Source: an uncultured Prevotella sp. (GTDB lineage: Bacteria > Bacteroidota > Bacteroidia > Bacteroidales > Bacteroidaceae). Taken from it: a stretch of 21,386 bases of DNA. The stretch is taken from assembly GCA_900553465.1 (NCBI GenBank), contig USDT01000042.1:1-21386 (forward strand). The letters are read 5' to 3'. The notes under the pieces were generated by a model, which worked only from the letters and a program-made list of their open reading frames with translations, was not told the origin of the DNA and did no database searches. Position numbers and translations under genes: made by a program. Below, one piece after another: positions 7,717 through 14,964 of the stretch; position 1 is the stretch's first letter; each line of letters begins with the position of its first letter.

Positions 7717-8844
7717 ATGAGAAAATCTATTATTACCACTATCCTTGCGATGTTTAGCCTGCCTTTCATGGCGCAGACCACAGGCACAGACACCCAATAC
7801 GAAATCAAAGGCACATGCCAGCCTACACTCAAGAAGGTTTATCTGCTCGATGCCAACACTGTGAGATTCATTTCCGACGTCATAAAGATTGACAGCGCAG
7901 AGACCGTAAACGGCAAGTTCGAGATGAAGGGCAGCTGCAAGAAGGACGCCATACTCGGTATTCTGGGTGAGAATGCACAGATGTGTGTGTTCATAAACGA
8001 CGGAAAGCCCGTGACGGTAGACCTCAGCACAATGAAGCTGAGCGGCTCTGAACTGAACAACCGGGTGAACAGCATAGACCGACAGATTGACGGTCTGTAC
8101 GGCGAAATGAACAAATACATGCAACAGTATGCCGAAGCAAGCATGAGCGGAAAGTCGCAGGACGAGCTGAAGGCGCTGGCCGAGAATCTGCAGAAAAACC
8201 ACATCGATCCCATAAACGCCAAGATGGAGACGGTGGTGAGGAAGGCTGTAGAGGAAAACCGCGACAACCTCATACCGGCAATATTCGGAGACAACATAGC
8301 CGACAAGTACACGACCGACGAGCTGCGCGAACTGCTCAACCCTAAATATGCCTACGCCAGCCACCCGCGACTGGCACGTTCGAGAGCGCGCCTGGCCGAG
8401 ATTGAGCGCAAAGAGGCCATCATGGGCTCACAGTTCAAGGACGTGGAGATGAAGGGAACCGACGGAAAGATGCACAAGTTGAGCGAATATTGCGGCAAGG
8501 GAAACTACGTGCTCATCGACTTCTGGGCAAGCTGGTGCGGACCGTGCCGCGCCGAGATGCCTAACGTGAAGGCCAACTACGAGAAGTATCACGCCAAAGG
8601 ATTCGAGATCGTCGGCCTGTCGCTCGACAACAAGGAGGACGCATGGAAGAAAGGAATAGCCGACCTCGGCATGCCGTGGCCCAACCTCTCCGACCTTCAG
8701 GGATGGAAATCCGTCGCAGCAACGACTTACGAGATCCGCGCCATACCGTCGAGCCTGCTCGTAGATCCGCAGGGCAAGATTGTCGCACTCGACCTCAGAG
8801 GCGACCAGCTGGGCAACAAACTGAAGGAGATATACGGTTTCTAA
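7717..8844 (+). CDS. Periplasmic thioredoxin-like protein, DUF4369 plus TlpA/ResA-type domain
   Basis: 375 residues from the ATG at 7717. I prefer this start to the upstream TTG at 7684 because it puts the signal peptide (1-20, ending FMAQ) at the N-terminus. Residues about 27-115 look like a DUF4369 beta-sandwich; 115-235 is a helical, charged linker; 238-375 is a TlpA/AhpC-type thioredoxin fold with WCGPC (Cys274, Cys277) and the cis-proline at Pro344. Bacteroidales carry many such proteins, thought to reduce disulfides of exported proteins or take part in cytochrome maturation. The Cys at 19-21 typical of a lipoprotein is absent, so it is probably soluble in the periplasm. It is a single-gene unit followed by a strong terminator. 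Confidence 0.88.
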   Translation: MRKSIITTILAMFSLPFMAQTTGTDTQYEIKGTCQPTLKKVYLLDANTVRFISDVIKIDSAETVNGKFEMKGSCKKDAILGILGENAQMCVFINDGKPVTVDLSTMKLSGSELNNRVNSIDRQIDGLYGEMNKYMQQYAEASMSGKSQDELKALAENLQKNHIDPINAKMETVVRKAVEENRDNLIPAIFGDNIADKYTTDELRELLNPKYAYASHPRLARSRARLAEIERKEAIMGSQFKDVEMKGTDGKMHKLSEYCGKGNYVLIDFWASWCGPCRAEMPNVKANYEKYHAKGFEIVGLSLDNKEDAWKKGIADLGMPWPNLSDLQGWKSVAATTYEIRAIPSSLLVDPQGKIVALDLRGDQLGNKLKEIYGF

Positions 8845-8868
8845 AAACCCGACATAAACCAAAGCACG

Positions 8869-8909
8869 CGCCCTGCCCGATGCTGTCACGGCATCAGGCA
8901 GGGCGTTTT
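8869..8909 (+). terminator. Rho-independent terminator of the thioredoxin gene
   Basis: A 15-base arm (8869-8883) pairs with 8891-8905 with one C/A mismatch, leaving a 7-base loop, followed by TTTT. The stem is very GC-rich. It starts 25 bases past the stop codon. Confidence 0.92.
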
Positions 8910-9017
8910 CAGTAATATTCATAACGCCCCGACACCACCAGCACATTCATATCACATACAGCACGCCGCCGCTCCGGAACATCATCAGACGGAACAAGAC
9001 AGGCGGCAACGGCAAAT

Positions 9018-9051
9018 GTATATTTATGCACAAACTGTTGTATAAATATAC
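9018..9051. repeat. Inverted repeat GTATATTTAT...ATAAATATAC
   Basis: GTATATTTAT (9018-9027) pairs with ATAAATATAC (9042-9051), and inside it ACAA pairs with TTGT around a 4-base loop, leaving a 2-base bulge. The 13-mer GTATATTTATACA, the reverse complement of 9039-9051, recurs exactly at 9454-9466. Confidence 0.7.
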
Positions 9052-9070
9052 AGTGCGCGGACCGTCAACT

Positions 9071-9132
9071 CTCTGAGAATCGATTATTTGCAGACAAAAG
9101 ATCTGCCGCACGCAAATATTCAATTCTCAGAG
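9071..9132. repeat. 62-base imperfect palindrome
   Basis: CTCTGAGAAT (9071-9080) is the exact reverse complement of ATTCTCAGAG (9123-9132). Inside, 9083-9091 pairs with 9112-9120 at 8 of 9 positions. The loop contains a competing GCAGA/TCTGC pair. There is no T-run, so a terminator is unlikely. It could be a structured RNA or a small palindromic element. Confidence 0.7.
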
Positions 9133-9215
9133 ACATAACATAAACCACTGGTTATCAGCAAATTAAATTTCCCCTTACAAAAAAGAAAATTTTCCGGCTT
9201 ACGAAAGAGTGCTTT

Positions 9216-9273
9216 TTGCACCCTGATATGGGCTCTATCATGGCATGATACAGACCATATTGCACCCTGATAT
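9216..9273. repeat. 14-base direct repeats bracketing a 35-base palindrome
   Basis: TTGCACCCTGATAT occurs at 9216-9229 and 9260-9273, 44 bases apart. Between and overlapping them, 9226-9260 is a near-perfect dyad centred on 9243: ATATGG/CCATAT outside, CT/AG next, then TATCATG/CATGATA either side of one G. Fifteen of 17 positions pair. Such a combined layout is typical of operators or of transposon/plasmid end structures, but no partner gene is visible. Confidence 0.7.
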
Positions 9274-9453
9274 AGTATGTTTCGCACCACAACAAAGCCT
9301 GTATTGCACAGCAGTGACAGCCACATCATACTGTCAGCAACCGATTGTCGCGACATGAAACAACAGAAACAGGCATCTGCCGGCAGTAGTAACAAGGGTA
9401 GCTGTCATCTATTTTGCGATTTTATTTTGTCAAAATTTTTTACTGAAAAAAGT

Positions 9454-9466
9454 GTATATTTATACA
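9454..9466. repeat. Distant inverted copy of the 9039-9051 motif
   Basis: GTATATTTATACA is the exact reverse complement of 9039-9051. The two enclose about 400 bases that contain the other repeats of this region, like short terminal inverted repeats of a non-coding element. I saw no clear target-site duplication. Confidence 0.5.
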
Positions 9467-9541
9467 GAATTACGTCCTGCACTCCTTACAGCAGCCATGA
9501 ATAAGCATTGCCGCCAGACCATAGCGTTCTGCACATACGGA

Positions 9542-9571
9542 CAAAAAAATCCCCGGACGTTGAGTCCGGGG
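9542..9571 (-). terminator. Rho-independent terminator of hsp20
   Basis: CCCCGGAC (9551-9558) pairs perfectly with GTCCGGGG (9564-9571) across a 5-base loop. On the minus strand it is followed by a T-run (complement of the A-run at 9542-9549). It lies about 60 bases past the hsp20 stop. Confidence 0.9.
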
Positions 9572-9633
9572 ACAGTGTTTAATGTATAACCATTCTAAAA
9601 TTTGCCAACCGTGAGAAAATAACTCTTAAAAGA

Positions 9634-10050
9634 TTACTCTACAGTGATCTGTCTGCTGACCTTGTGCTCTTCCTTCTTTATCTTGGGAAGTTCTACTGTG
9701 AGCACTCCGTCGGCCACTCCGGCCTTGATCTTCTCCTTGTCTACATCGTCCGGAAGAATAAGAGTCTGTTCGAACTTTGAGTAGGCGAACTCGCGGCGCA
9801 GATAGTGTGCTTTCTTGTCTTCCTCGCGCTCCTCGCGTTTGTTCTCCATCTTTATGGTGAGGTCACCGTCGTCGTTGATGTGAACCATGAAGTCCTCCTT
9901 GCGCATTCCCGGAGCGGCAAGCTCTACTATGTAGCTGTCCTGTGTCTCCTTGACATTAATGGCCGGGGCCGTTGCGTTGGTCTTCGGTGAGTTGACAAAC
10001 AAGTCGTTGAACACTTCTGGTAACCATGAATTTCTGTAAACTGGCATCAT
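9634..10050 (-). CDS. Hsp20/alpha-crystallin small heat-shock protein
   Basis: 138 residues, typical for bacterial Hsp20 proteins. The alpha-crystallin domain covers about residues 30-125, with the PGMRKEDF turn and the closing GVLTVELPK motif; a short C-terminal tail follows. It acts as an ATP-independent holdase that binds unfolding proteins in the cytoplasm. Two ATG codons lie side by side at the start (10048-10050 and 10045-10047). A perfect AGGAGGT sits 7 bases before the first, which is unusual in Bacteroidota, where most genes lack it, and implies strong translation on demand. It is on the same strand as the upstream hydrolase but 146 bases away, with its own upstream repeats, so probably it is transcribed independently. 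Confidence 0.95.
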   Translation of the reverse strand: MMPVYRNSWLPEVFNDLFVNSPKTNATAPAINVKETQDSYIVELAAPGMRKEDFMVHINDDGDLTIKMENKREEREEDKKAHYLRREFAYSKFEQTLILPDDVDKEKIKAGVADGVLTVELPKIKKEEHKVSRQITVE

Positions 10051-10057
10051 AATTAAT

Positions 10058-10064
10058 ACCTCCT
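10058..10064 (-). promoter_or_regulatory. Perfect Shine-Dalgarno of hsp20
   Basis: AGGAGGT on the minus strand, 7 bases before the ATG at 10050. Neighbouring genes on this strand show nothing similar. Further upstream in the same leader, GCCTTT (10097-10102) can pair with AAAGGC (10107-10112). Confidence 0.8.
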
Positions 10065-10155
10065 GATTATTTTTTAGTTGTTTGTTTTCTTGTTATGCCT
10101 TTCTTTAAAGGCTTCACTCTTATATATACAACTAACGTACCAACAGGAATTTTAT

Positions 10156-10187
10156 GCCATATTGTCGCACAGCTGCGCCATTTTGTC
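10156..10187 (-). promoter_or_regulatory. Paired direct repeats upstream of hsp20, probable stress-control site
   Basis: On the minus strand, GACAAAATGGC (10187 to 10177) and GACAATATGGC (10166 to 10156) match at 10 of 11 positions and are 21 bases apart, two helical turns, with a CAGCTG palindrome between them. They begin 10 bases past the hydrolase stop and lie about 105-140 bases before the hsp20 start. No TAnnTTTG box follows at a suitable distance. I infer an activator/repressor site or an alternative-sigma promoter for the heat-shock gene. Confidence 0.5.
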
Positions 10188-10196
10188 ACGACCGTA

Positions 10197-11147
10197 TCAT
10201 CTGTTCCACTTCTCCACAAAGGCTTTCACACGGTCGGTGTACTCCTGCTTGTGGTCGCGGTAGGACACGGCATGTGCGCTGCCGGGAGCTATCCACAGAG
10301 CCTTGGGCTGCGGTTTTGCCTCGTAGCAGGGATGAACCATTGCCGTAGGCACAAAGTCGTCCTTGCCTCCGTGTATGAAGAACATCGGCTTATGACTTGC
10401 CTTCAGCTGCTTCACGGGCGACGCCTCGCCGAAGCTCCAGCCGTACTTCAGCTTGCACAGCACACTTGATACATGAAGCAGAGGAAACTCCGGAAGGTCG
10501 AAACGCTTCTTCATCTCGTGTGCGAACTCGTCCCACGCGCTGGTGTAACCGCAGTCCTCCACAAAGCATTTCACGTAATCGGGCGTCTTCTCTCCGGAGA
10601 TGTTCATCGTAGTGGCGGCTCCCATCGACACTCCGTGCACCACCATGCGCGACTCGCAACCACTCTGGCGGAACATGCGTTCGGCCACATCCATCCAGTG
10701 CATCACGTCGAGCCGGTCTTTCCAACCCATCTGTATGTCGTCGCCGTCGCTCAGTCCGTGACCGTGAAGGTCGGGCAACAGAATGTTGTAACCCATCACC
10801 TTATTATATATATAAGCTATGTGGAGCATGCCGGTGGAACGGTCCTTGTAGCCGTGAACCACAACGGCGGTGCGTCCACGGGCACTGTCGGAACGTGCAA
10901 AGATGGCATGCGAGCGCTCGCCGTCGGGCATTACGATGAACGTATCGCGCAGAATGCCGTTGCGTTGCAGACTGTCGAGCCAGGGACGTGTCTCCGGATA
11001 GTTCTTCATTACATATGCGTAGCTTGTCTTTTTCGACCTGTCTGCGTTGGACAGGGCATAGTCGAGCATGTAGAAGCCCGAACCGATGAGGACTGCCAAC
11101 AGCGTTACAGCCATTATAGCAGCCGACCATAACATTTTCTTTTTCAT
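10197..11147 (-). CDS. Membrane-anchored alpha/beta hydrolase
   Basis: 316 residues with one N-terminal hydrophobic segment (about 6-27), so probably an uncleaved anchor or signal peptide with the enzyme outside the cytoplasm. The hydrolase fold shows an oxyanion-hole HGY at 98-100, HGHGLSDG at 128-135, nucleophile Ser174 in GVSMG, Asp263 in GGKDDFVP and His292 in GSAHAVS, a complete triad. The family is the broad serine aminopeptidase S33/esterase-like group; the substrate cannot be read from sequence. Its ATG overlaps the stop of the glycerate kinase gene (ATGA, 11144-11147), so the two are translationally coupled. Confidence 0.85.
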   Translation of the reverse strand: MKKKMLWSAAIMAVTLLAVLIGSGFYMLDYALSNADRSKKTSYAYVMKNYPETRPWLDSLQRNGILRDTFIVMPDGERSHAIFARSDSARGRTAVVVHGYKDRSTGMLHIAYIYNKVMGYNILLPDLHGHGLSDGDDIQMGWKDRLDVMHWMDVAERMFRQSGCESRMVVHGVSMGAATTMNISGEKTPDYVKCFVEDCGYTSAWDEFAHEMKKRFDLPEFPLLHVSSVLCKLKYGWSFGEASPVKQLKASHKPMFFIHGGKDDFVPTAMVHPCYEAKPQPKALWIAPGSAHAVSYRDHKQEYTDRVKAFVEKWNR

Positions 11148-12211
11148 ATCATCAGTCGTTTGATTGTTTCACTTATGTTGGCACGGGCTGTGTCGGGACG
11201 CATGGCCTCTGCCGTGTCCATCGATGCGGGAGTGACGGCCTCCACACGCGAAAAACCGGCCTCGAGCAGTTCGGGAACATCGGCCACACTGCCGGCGATG
11301 AGCCATACGGGAACTCCGGCTGCACGTGCACGCGACAGAACACGGCCGGGCAATTTGCCCATGAGTGTCTGACGGTCGGCCCGTCCCTCGCCCGTTATGA
11401 CACACGAGGCATTGCCGAGCATGGCGTCGAAGCCGGCCATGTCGAGCAGAAGGTCGGCTCCGCTGTGCACCGTGGCACCAAGATACTGCATGAAGGCATA
11501 GCCAAGACCGCCCGCAGCGCCTGCACCGGGTTCGGAGGAACGGTCGTATCCGAAGTGGCGGGCGGAGAAATCGGCAAAGCGACGGGCACGGTTGTCGAGC
11601 ATGACTACATCGGCCGGCGACGCTCCTTTCTGCGGACCGTAGACACAGGCTGCGCCATCAGGACCGTATAGCGGATTGCGCACATCGCTGGCCAGAGTGA
11701 ACCGGCACTGCCCGAGCACACCACGAAGAGCATCGTCCATCGTTCCACCATCGGCAAAGGCATCGGTGAGAGCACGCAACATGCCTATTCCGGCATCGCT
11801 CACGGCGCTGCCGCCCAGTCCGATAATGAAGTTGCGGCATCCGCGCCTCACGGCATCGGCCACAAGTTCGCCCACTCCGTAGGAGGTGGCACGCACCGGA
11901 CTGCGCAGCTCGGGTTCGATAAGCGTGAGTCCGCACGAGGCAGCAGACTCGATGAAAGCCGTACCGTCGGCACTTATTCCGTACTCGGCCTCGACATGAC
12001 GCATCATGGCGTCACGCACAAGTACCTTATGACAGGTGCCGTCCGACAGGCTCATGAAAGCGTCGAGCATGCCCTCGCCGCCGTCGGACACGGGCAACCG
12101 GAGCACTTCGGCACCGGGCTCGGCATCATATATGGCTTTTTCCACAGCCTCCTCGGCACCGGCCGAAGACAGGCATCCCTTGAAAGAGTCGATCGCAAGA
12201 ATATATTTCAT
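11144..12211 (-). CDS. glxK: Glycerate kinase (GlxK/GarK family)
   Basis: 355 residues, slightly shorter than the usual 370-380. Family motifs are in order: AIDSFKG at 6-12, SDGGEG at 42-47, GLGGSAVSDAGIGML in the middle, PQKGAS, GAAGGLG and ITGEGRAD near the C-terminal third. It phosphorylates D-glycerate with ATP, giving 2- or 3-phosphoglycerate and feeding sugar-acid, serine or glyoxylate carbon into glycolysis; the family is usually credited with the 2-phosphate. It is cytoplasmic. It is first gene of a two-gene unit with the alpha/beta hydrolase. The ATG is not preceded by a Shine-Dalgarno. Confidence 0.93.
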   Translation of the reverse strand: MKYILAIDSFKGCLSSAGAEEAVEKAIYDAEPGAEVLRLPVSDGGEGMLDAFMSLSDGTCHKVLVRDAMMRHVEAEYGISADGTAFIESAASCGLTLIEPELRSPVRATSYGVGELVADAVRRGCRNFIIGLGGSAVSDAGIGMLRALTDAFADGGTMDDALRGVLGQCRFTLASDVRNPLYGPDGAACVYGPQKGASPADVVMLDNRARRFADFSARHFGYDRSSEPGAGAAGGLGYAFMQYLGATVHSGADLLLDMAGFDAMLGNASCVITGEGRADRQTLMGKLPGRVLSRARAAGVPVWLIAGSVADVPELLEAGFSRVEAVTPASMDTAEAMRPDTARANISETIKRLMI

Positions 12212-12261
12212 ATCGTGATTGTTGTGTCTTTTGAATTAAGGCTAATAAAACAAGCCATTGA

Positions 12262-12269
12262 CAAAGATA
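12262..12269 (-). promoter_or_regulatory. -7 box for glxK
   Basis: TATCTTTG on the minus strand matches TAnnTTTG, about 50 bases before the glxK start. No clear TTTG is found 19-21 bases upstream. Confidence 0.5.
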
Positions 12270-12341
12270 CGTATTGATTGTGACTTACGGTGTGAAAAAG
12301 ACATAAAAAAGAGCTGAGCATAGGAAAATAGTGCAATCATG

Positions 12342-12387
12342 GCAGAAAAATAAAGGGATGCATGCCTTCAGAACGCATGCATCCCTT
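12342..12387 (-). terminator. Terminator of the nusB-to-DUF5606 operon
   Basis: A perfect 13-base-pair stem: 12353-12365 with 12375-12387, 9-base loop. On the minus strand it is followed by TATTTTTC. The inner part repeats GCATGC. It is about 57 bases past the DUF5606 stop. Confidence 0.9.
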
Positions 12388-12444
12388 ATGTCGTTGTGGG
12401 CGGCGGCATCCGAAGACACCGTCCGTGAAACGCCGTGAAAAGGA

Positions 12445-12885
12445 TTATTCCTCTGTACGGTCGTCGATATTGTCGCCCTCAGTAGGCATCAGAACTTCCT
12501 TGAAGTCGGTTATGCCGTTCTTCACGAGGAGGTTGTACCACTGTATAAGTTTCTTGATGTCGCTGTCGTGAACGCGCTCACGGTCGTAGCTGGGCAGAAC
12601 CTCTGCGAAGAAAGCGTGCAACTCTTCCTTAGAGCATTTCTTGTAATTGAGCGAGCATTCTTTCTTGTCTTCCTTTTCGCCAAGATTCTGGAGCACCTGC
12701 CACAGAGGCACGTCTTCGCTGTCAGTGTACATTGCTATATCGGCGAGGCTTGTCACACGGTCGGACGCAAATGCCGGTATGCGGCGGTGAGCCTCATCAA
12801 GTGATTCAACAATAAGATTCATTTTTCCACGCGAAACCAGGCGGTAAAGGCCCGGTTTGCCTGCTATTGAAAGAATTGTTTCCAT
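12445..12885 (-). CDS. DUF5606 family protein
   Basis: 146 residues, no signal peptide or membrane segment, so cytoplasmic. The N-terminal half (METILSIAGKPGLYRLVSRG, then FASDRVTSLADIAMY) matches what I recall of DUF5606, a conserved Bacteroidota family of unknown function; the C-terminal half is Lys/Glu-rich helix ending in an acidic tail. It starts 2 bases after the coaE stop and is the last gene before the operon terminator. The constant company of coaE suggests a housekeeping role, but no mechanism can be read. Confidence 0.8.
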   Translation of the reverse strand: METILSIAGKPGLYRLVSRGKMNLIVESLDEAHRRIPAFASDRVTSLADIAMYTDSEDVPLWQVLQNLGEKEDKKECSLNYKKCSKEELHAFFAEVLPSYDRERVHDSDIKKLIQWYNLLVKNGITDFKEVLMPTEGDNIDDRTEE

Positions 12886-12887
12886 TT

Positions 12888-13457
12888 TTATAATCTGTTG
12901 TTTATTTTGTTTAAAATGTTGTTAATCTGTAAATCTATGTCATGAAAGCCGTCGTTCACAATCTCGAAATCGCTGCGTGCCACCACTTCCTGCTGCGGCA
13001 GCTGACGGTCTATCCACTCCAGCGCCTGCTCGCGTGTGATGTTGTCGCGCGCCATTATGCGCTTTATGCGCAGTTCGACGGGCGCCGTGACGCAGACGAC
13101 AAAGTCGAAAGGCACACGTTTGTCGAAACCGCTGTCGAAGAGAATGGCGCTTTCAAGCCACTCGATGTCGGAAGACATGTAGTCGGCGGCTACTGCTGGA
13201 TGAACAATATCGGCCACAGCGCTGTTGTTGGCGTCGCTCGCAAGGAGAAACGCGGCAAGCACCTGTTTCTGCAACACGTCTCCTTTGTACACGCTGTCGC
13301 CTACAAGACGGCGGAGCGCATCGCGCAGTGCGGGTGATGTGCGCATAAGTCTTTTGGCGGCCGCATCGCAGTCGTAAACCTCAATGCCGCGTCGGTTGAG
13401 CGACTTGCACACAAATGACTTGCCGGCACCAATGCCTCCTGTTATCGCAATTTTCAT
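12888..13457 (-). CDS. coaE: Dephospho-CoA kinase
   Basis: 189 residues, normal family length. P-loop GGIGAGKS at 7-14, DCDAAAKRLM at about 29-38, and the lid region with RIMARDNITREQA. It phosphorylates the 3'-hydroxyl of dephospho-CoA, the last step of coenzyme A synthesis, in the cytoplasm. It lies fourth in the leftward operon, between ybbR (116 bases upstream) and the DUF5606 gene. The 116-base gap contains a hairpin (CAGGCAGCC at 13516-13524 with GGCTGTCTG at 13529-13537, one G-U pair) but no T-run. Confidence 0.93.
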   Translation of the reverse strand: MKIAITGGIGAGKSFVCKSLNRRGIEVYDCDAAAKRLMRTSPALRDALRRLVGDSVYKGDVLQKQVLAAFLLASDANNSAVADIVHPAVAADYMSSDIEWLESAILFDSGFDKRVPFDFVVCVTAPVELRIKRIMARDNITREQALEWIDRQLPQQEVVARSDFEIVNDGFHDIDLQINNILNKINNRL

Positions 13458-13573
13458 TTTTCTGTTGTCTGTTATCGGTGTCGCTCCGGTGTTGCAAACG
13501 CAGTGTCAGACTTGTCAGGCAGCCTTGCGGCTGTCTGTCGGGCCGGGCATCGCCTGCCGTAGAACGCATACCC

Positions 13574-14554
13574 TTACTGCTGTTCCACCAAATAATCCAC
13601 CTGATTTATCTCAAGCTGCGCATTGCGCACCATGTAAGGACTCTTCACCAAGTGAAGATCGCACTTGTCGGAAGCATGTCCCATCACTTCGTTATAATCC
13701 ACCACAACAACAAACTGATCTGCCTTCACCGTACGGAACATACTTGCTCCGACTGTGAATCTTACATTGACATGCGACGGGAATGTGCGCAGCACCTTTC
13801 CATCGGGCAGGTTGATGGCCTTGATAGGCACGGACACGCTCTCCTCTGTGAGGATGTCAGGATACAGTCCGATGCGGACTGTGGACGGAACGCATTTCAC
13901 TCCGTGTATCTTGGCTATCGGCACTTCCTTTATTACGGTATCCTCGAAATTGACAATGCGTATCGGTTCCGTCTTCACGTAGCGTATGCTGTCGAGCATT
14001 TTCCTGCTCGCATACACTGTGACTTTCTCCGGCCAGAAGCGTGTAGACGCAAGATAATAAGACCGGCCTGGTACAACCGACCCGTCCATACGCACCGGCA
14101 CCGTCTTGGAAGCGCCGTAATTGAAGTAAAAATCAAGTTTGTCGGGATTGACAGACACTATCTTCGACGAACCCATAAGCTGCTGATAGACAAACTTCTG
14201 TATATCGGCAGACGGCACAAGTCCGTATCCTGTCTGTTTGTTGGCGTATGCTCCGAAATTTATCTTTATCGGCTGCATACGTCTGCTGTAAATGTAAGTG
14301 ACAAGCGTAAAACCTTTATCACGCACAGTCACCTTCACTGTGGAGTCCATCTCTGTGGTAAGTACCACATTCTTTGGGACATTGGTAAGCGACATCGGCA
14401 CTGTTATTTCACGCTCGTATGTCTCATTAAGAGCCATCATAAGCCAGAAGATACTGCTTAGAGCCAGAAAAAACAAAAAAATCAGAAACTCCTTGTTCAA
14501 GAATCCGAACAAGAAGTTCCTGATGTTTTTATAATCATGCGTCAATCGCTCCAT
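13574..14554 (-). CDS. ybbR: YbbR-like domain protein
   Basis: 326 residues with a single membrane segment at about 21-43, followed by repeated beta-rich YbbR-type units running to the C-terminus. Topology is probably anchored in the inner membrane with the repeats outside. In Firmicutes YbbR (CdaR) regulates the diadenylate cyclase; in Bacteroidota the role is not settled. The yajC-ybbR-coaE order is widespread in Bacteroidales. Gap to yajC is 45 bases. Confidence 0.85.
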   Translation of the reverse strand: MERLTHDYKNIRNFLFGFLNKEFLIFLFFLALSSIFWLMMALNETYEREITVPMSLTNVPKNVVLTTEMDSTVKVTVRDKGFTLVTYIYSRRMQPIKINFGAYANKQTGYGLVPSADIQKFVYQQLMGSSKIVSVNPDKLDFYFNYGASKTVPVRMDGSVVPGRSYYLASTRFWPEKVTVYASRKMLDSIRYVKTEPIRIVNFEDTVIKEVPIAKIHGVKCVPSTVRIGLYPDILTEESVSVPIKAINLPDGKVLRTFPSHVNVRFTVGASMFRTVKADQFVVVVDYNEVMGHASDKCDLHLVKSPYMVRNAQLEINQVDYLVEQQ

Positions 14555-14599
14555 TCCTTCGACGTTCTAGGTATCACCTGTTACACCGAATGCGTGACA

Positions 14600-14923
14600 T
14601 CAGGCATTCGGCATTTGTGAAGACGGATCAGCGAAAACGTAGCTCTTGTCAACGACAATAACCACACCGCGTGCTATCTCCACCTCAATTGTATTGGTGG
14701 TAAGATCAACACGTTTTACAGTTCCATATATTCCACCACCGGTAACAACCTTTGCTCCTTCTGTGAGAGAATTCTGGAACTTGCGTATTTCCTTCTGTTT
14801 CTTCTGCTGTGGGCGTATCATGAAAAGCCACATGATAACGAAGATTGCCACCATCATTACCAACATGCCCAAGCCTCCGCCCTGAGCTCCTGCTGCCTGA
14901 GCAGCCAATACCAATGTACTCAT
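14600..14923 (-). CDS. yajC: Preprotein translocase subunit YajC
   Basis: 107 residues. One membrane helix (about 18-38) followed at once by the family motif IRPQQKKQKE, then a small domain with EGAKVVTGGGIYGTV. YajC is an accessory inner-membrane protein of the SecDF complex. Second gene of the leftward operon, 41 bases after nusB. Confidence 0.95.
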   Translation of the reverse strand: MSTLVLAAQAAGAQGGGLGMLVMMVAIFVIMWLFMIRPQQKKQKEIRKFQNSLTEGAKVVTGGGIYGTVKRVDLTTNTIEVEIARGVVIVVDKSYVFADPSSQMPNA

Positions 14924-14964
14924 CTTTTATAGTCTTAGTTATTTTGTTTATATTTCTTCAATTA

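Larger units (their letters stand above)
8910..9541. other. Gene-free region between two terminators, rich in dyad and direct repeats
   Basis: About 630 bases separate the terminator of the rightward thioredoxin gene from that of the leftward Hsp20 gene. Neither neighbour needs a promoter here. Short open frames on both strands (such as 9120-9395 minus and 9277-9504 plus) have no signal, motif or start context that I trust. Instead it contains several separate inverted repeats and a 14-base direct repeat, listed individually. It could hold an untranslated RNA, a decayed small mobile element or protein-binding sites. Confidence 0.5.

Noticed and set aside
9277..9504. Small rightward open frame in the repeat-rich gap
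   Set aside because: No start context, composition set by the repeats, no recognisable features.
8910..9541. CRISPR array or tRNA in the gene-free region
   Set aside because: Repeats are too few and irregularly spaced for a CRISPR array, and no cloverleaf or TTCGA-type T-loop arrangement is visible.
10145..10160. Sigma-54 promoter upstream of hsp20 (TGGCAT...)
   Set aside because: The TGGCA half is present, but the downstream GC element expected after 10 bases is not (CT instead), so I do not call it.
10473..11132. Rightward 219-residue frame opposite the alpha/beta hydrolase
   Set aside because: The opposite strand carries a full catalytic triad and operon context; this frame has neither.
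13415..14461. Rightward 348-residue open frame over coaE/ybbR
   Set aside because: His/Cys/Arg-rich composition typical of an antisense shadow; ybbR on the other strand has the expected length, membrane segment and neighbours.
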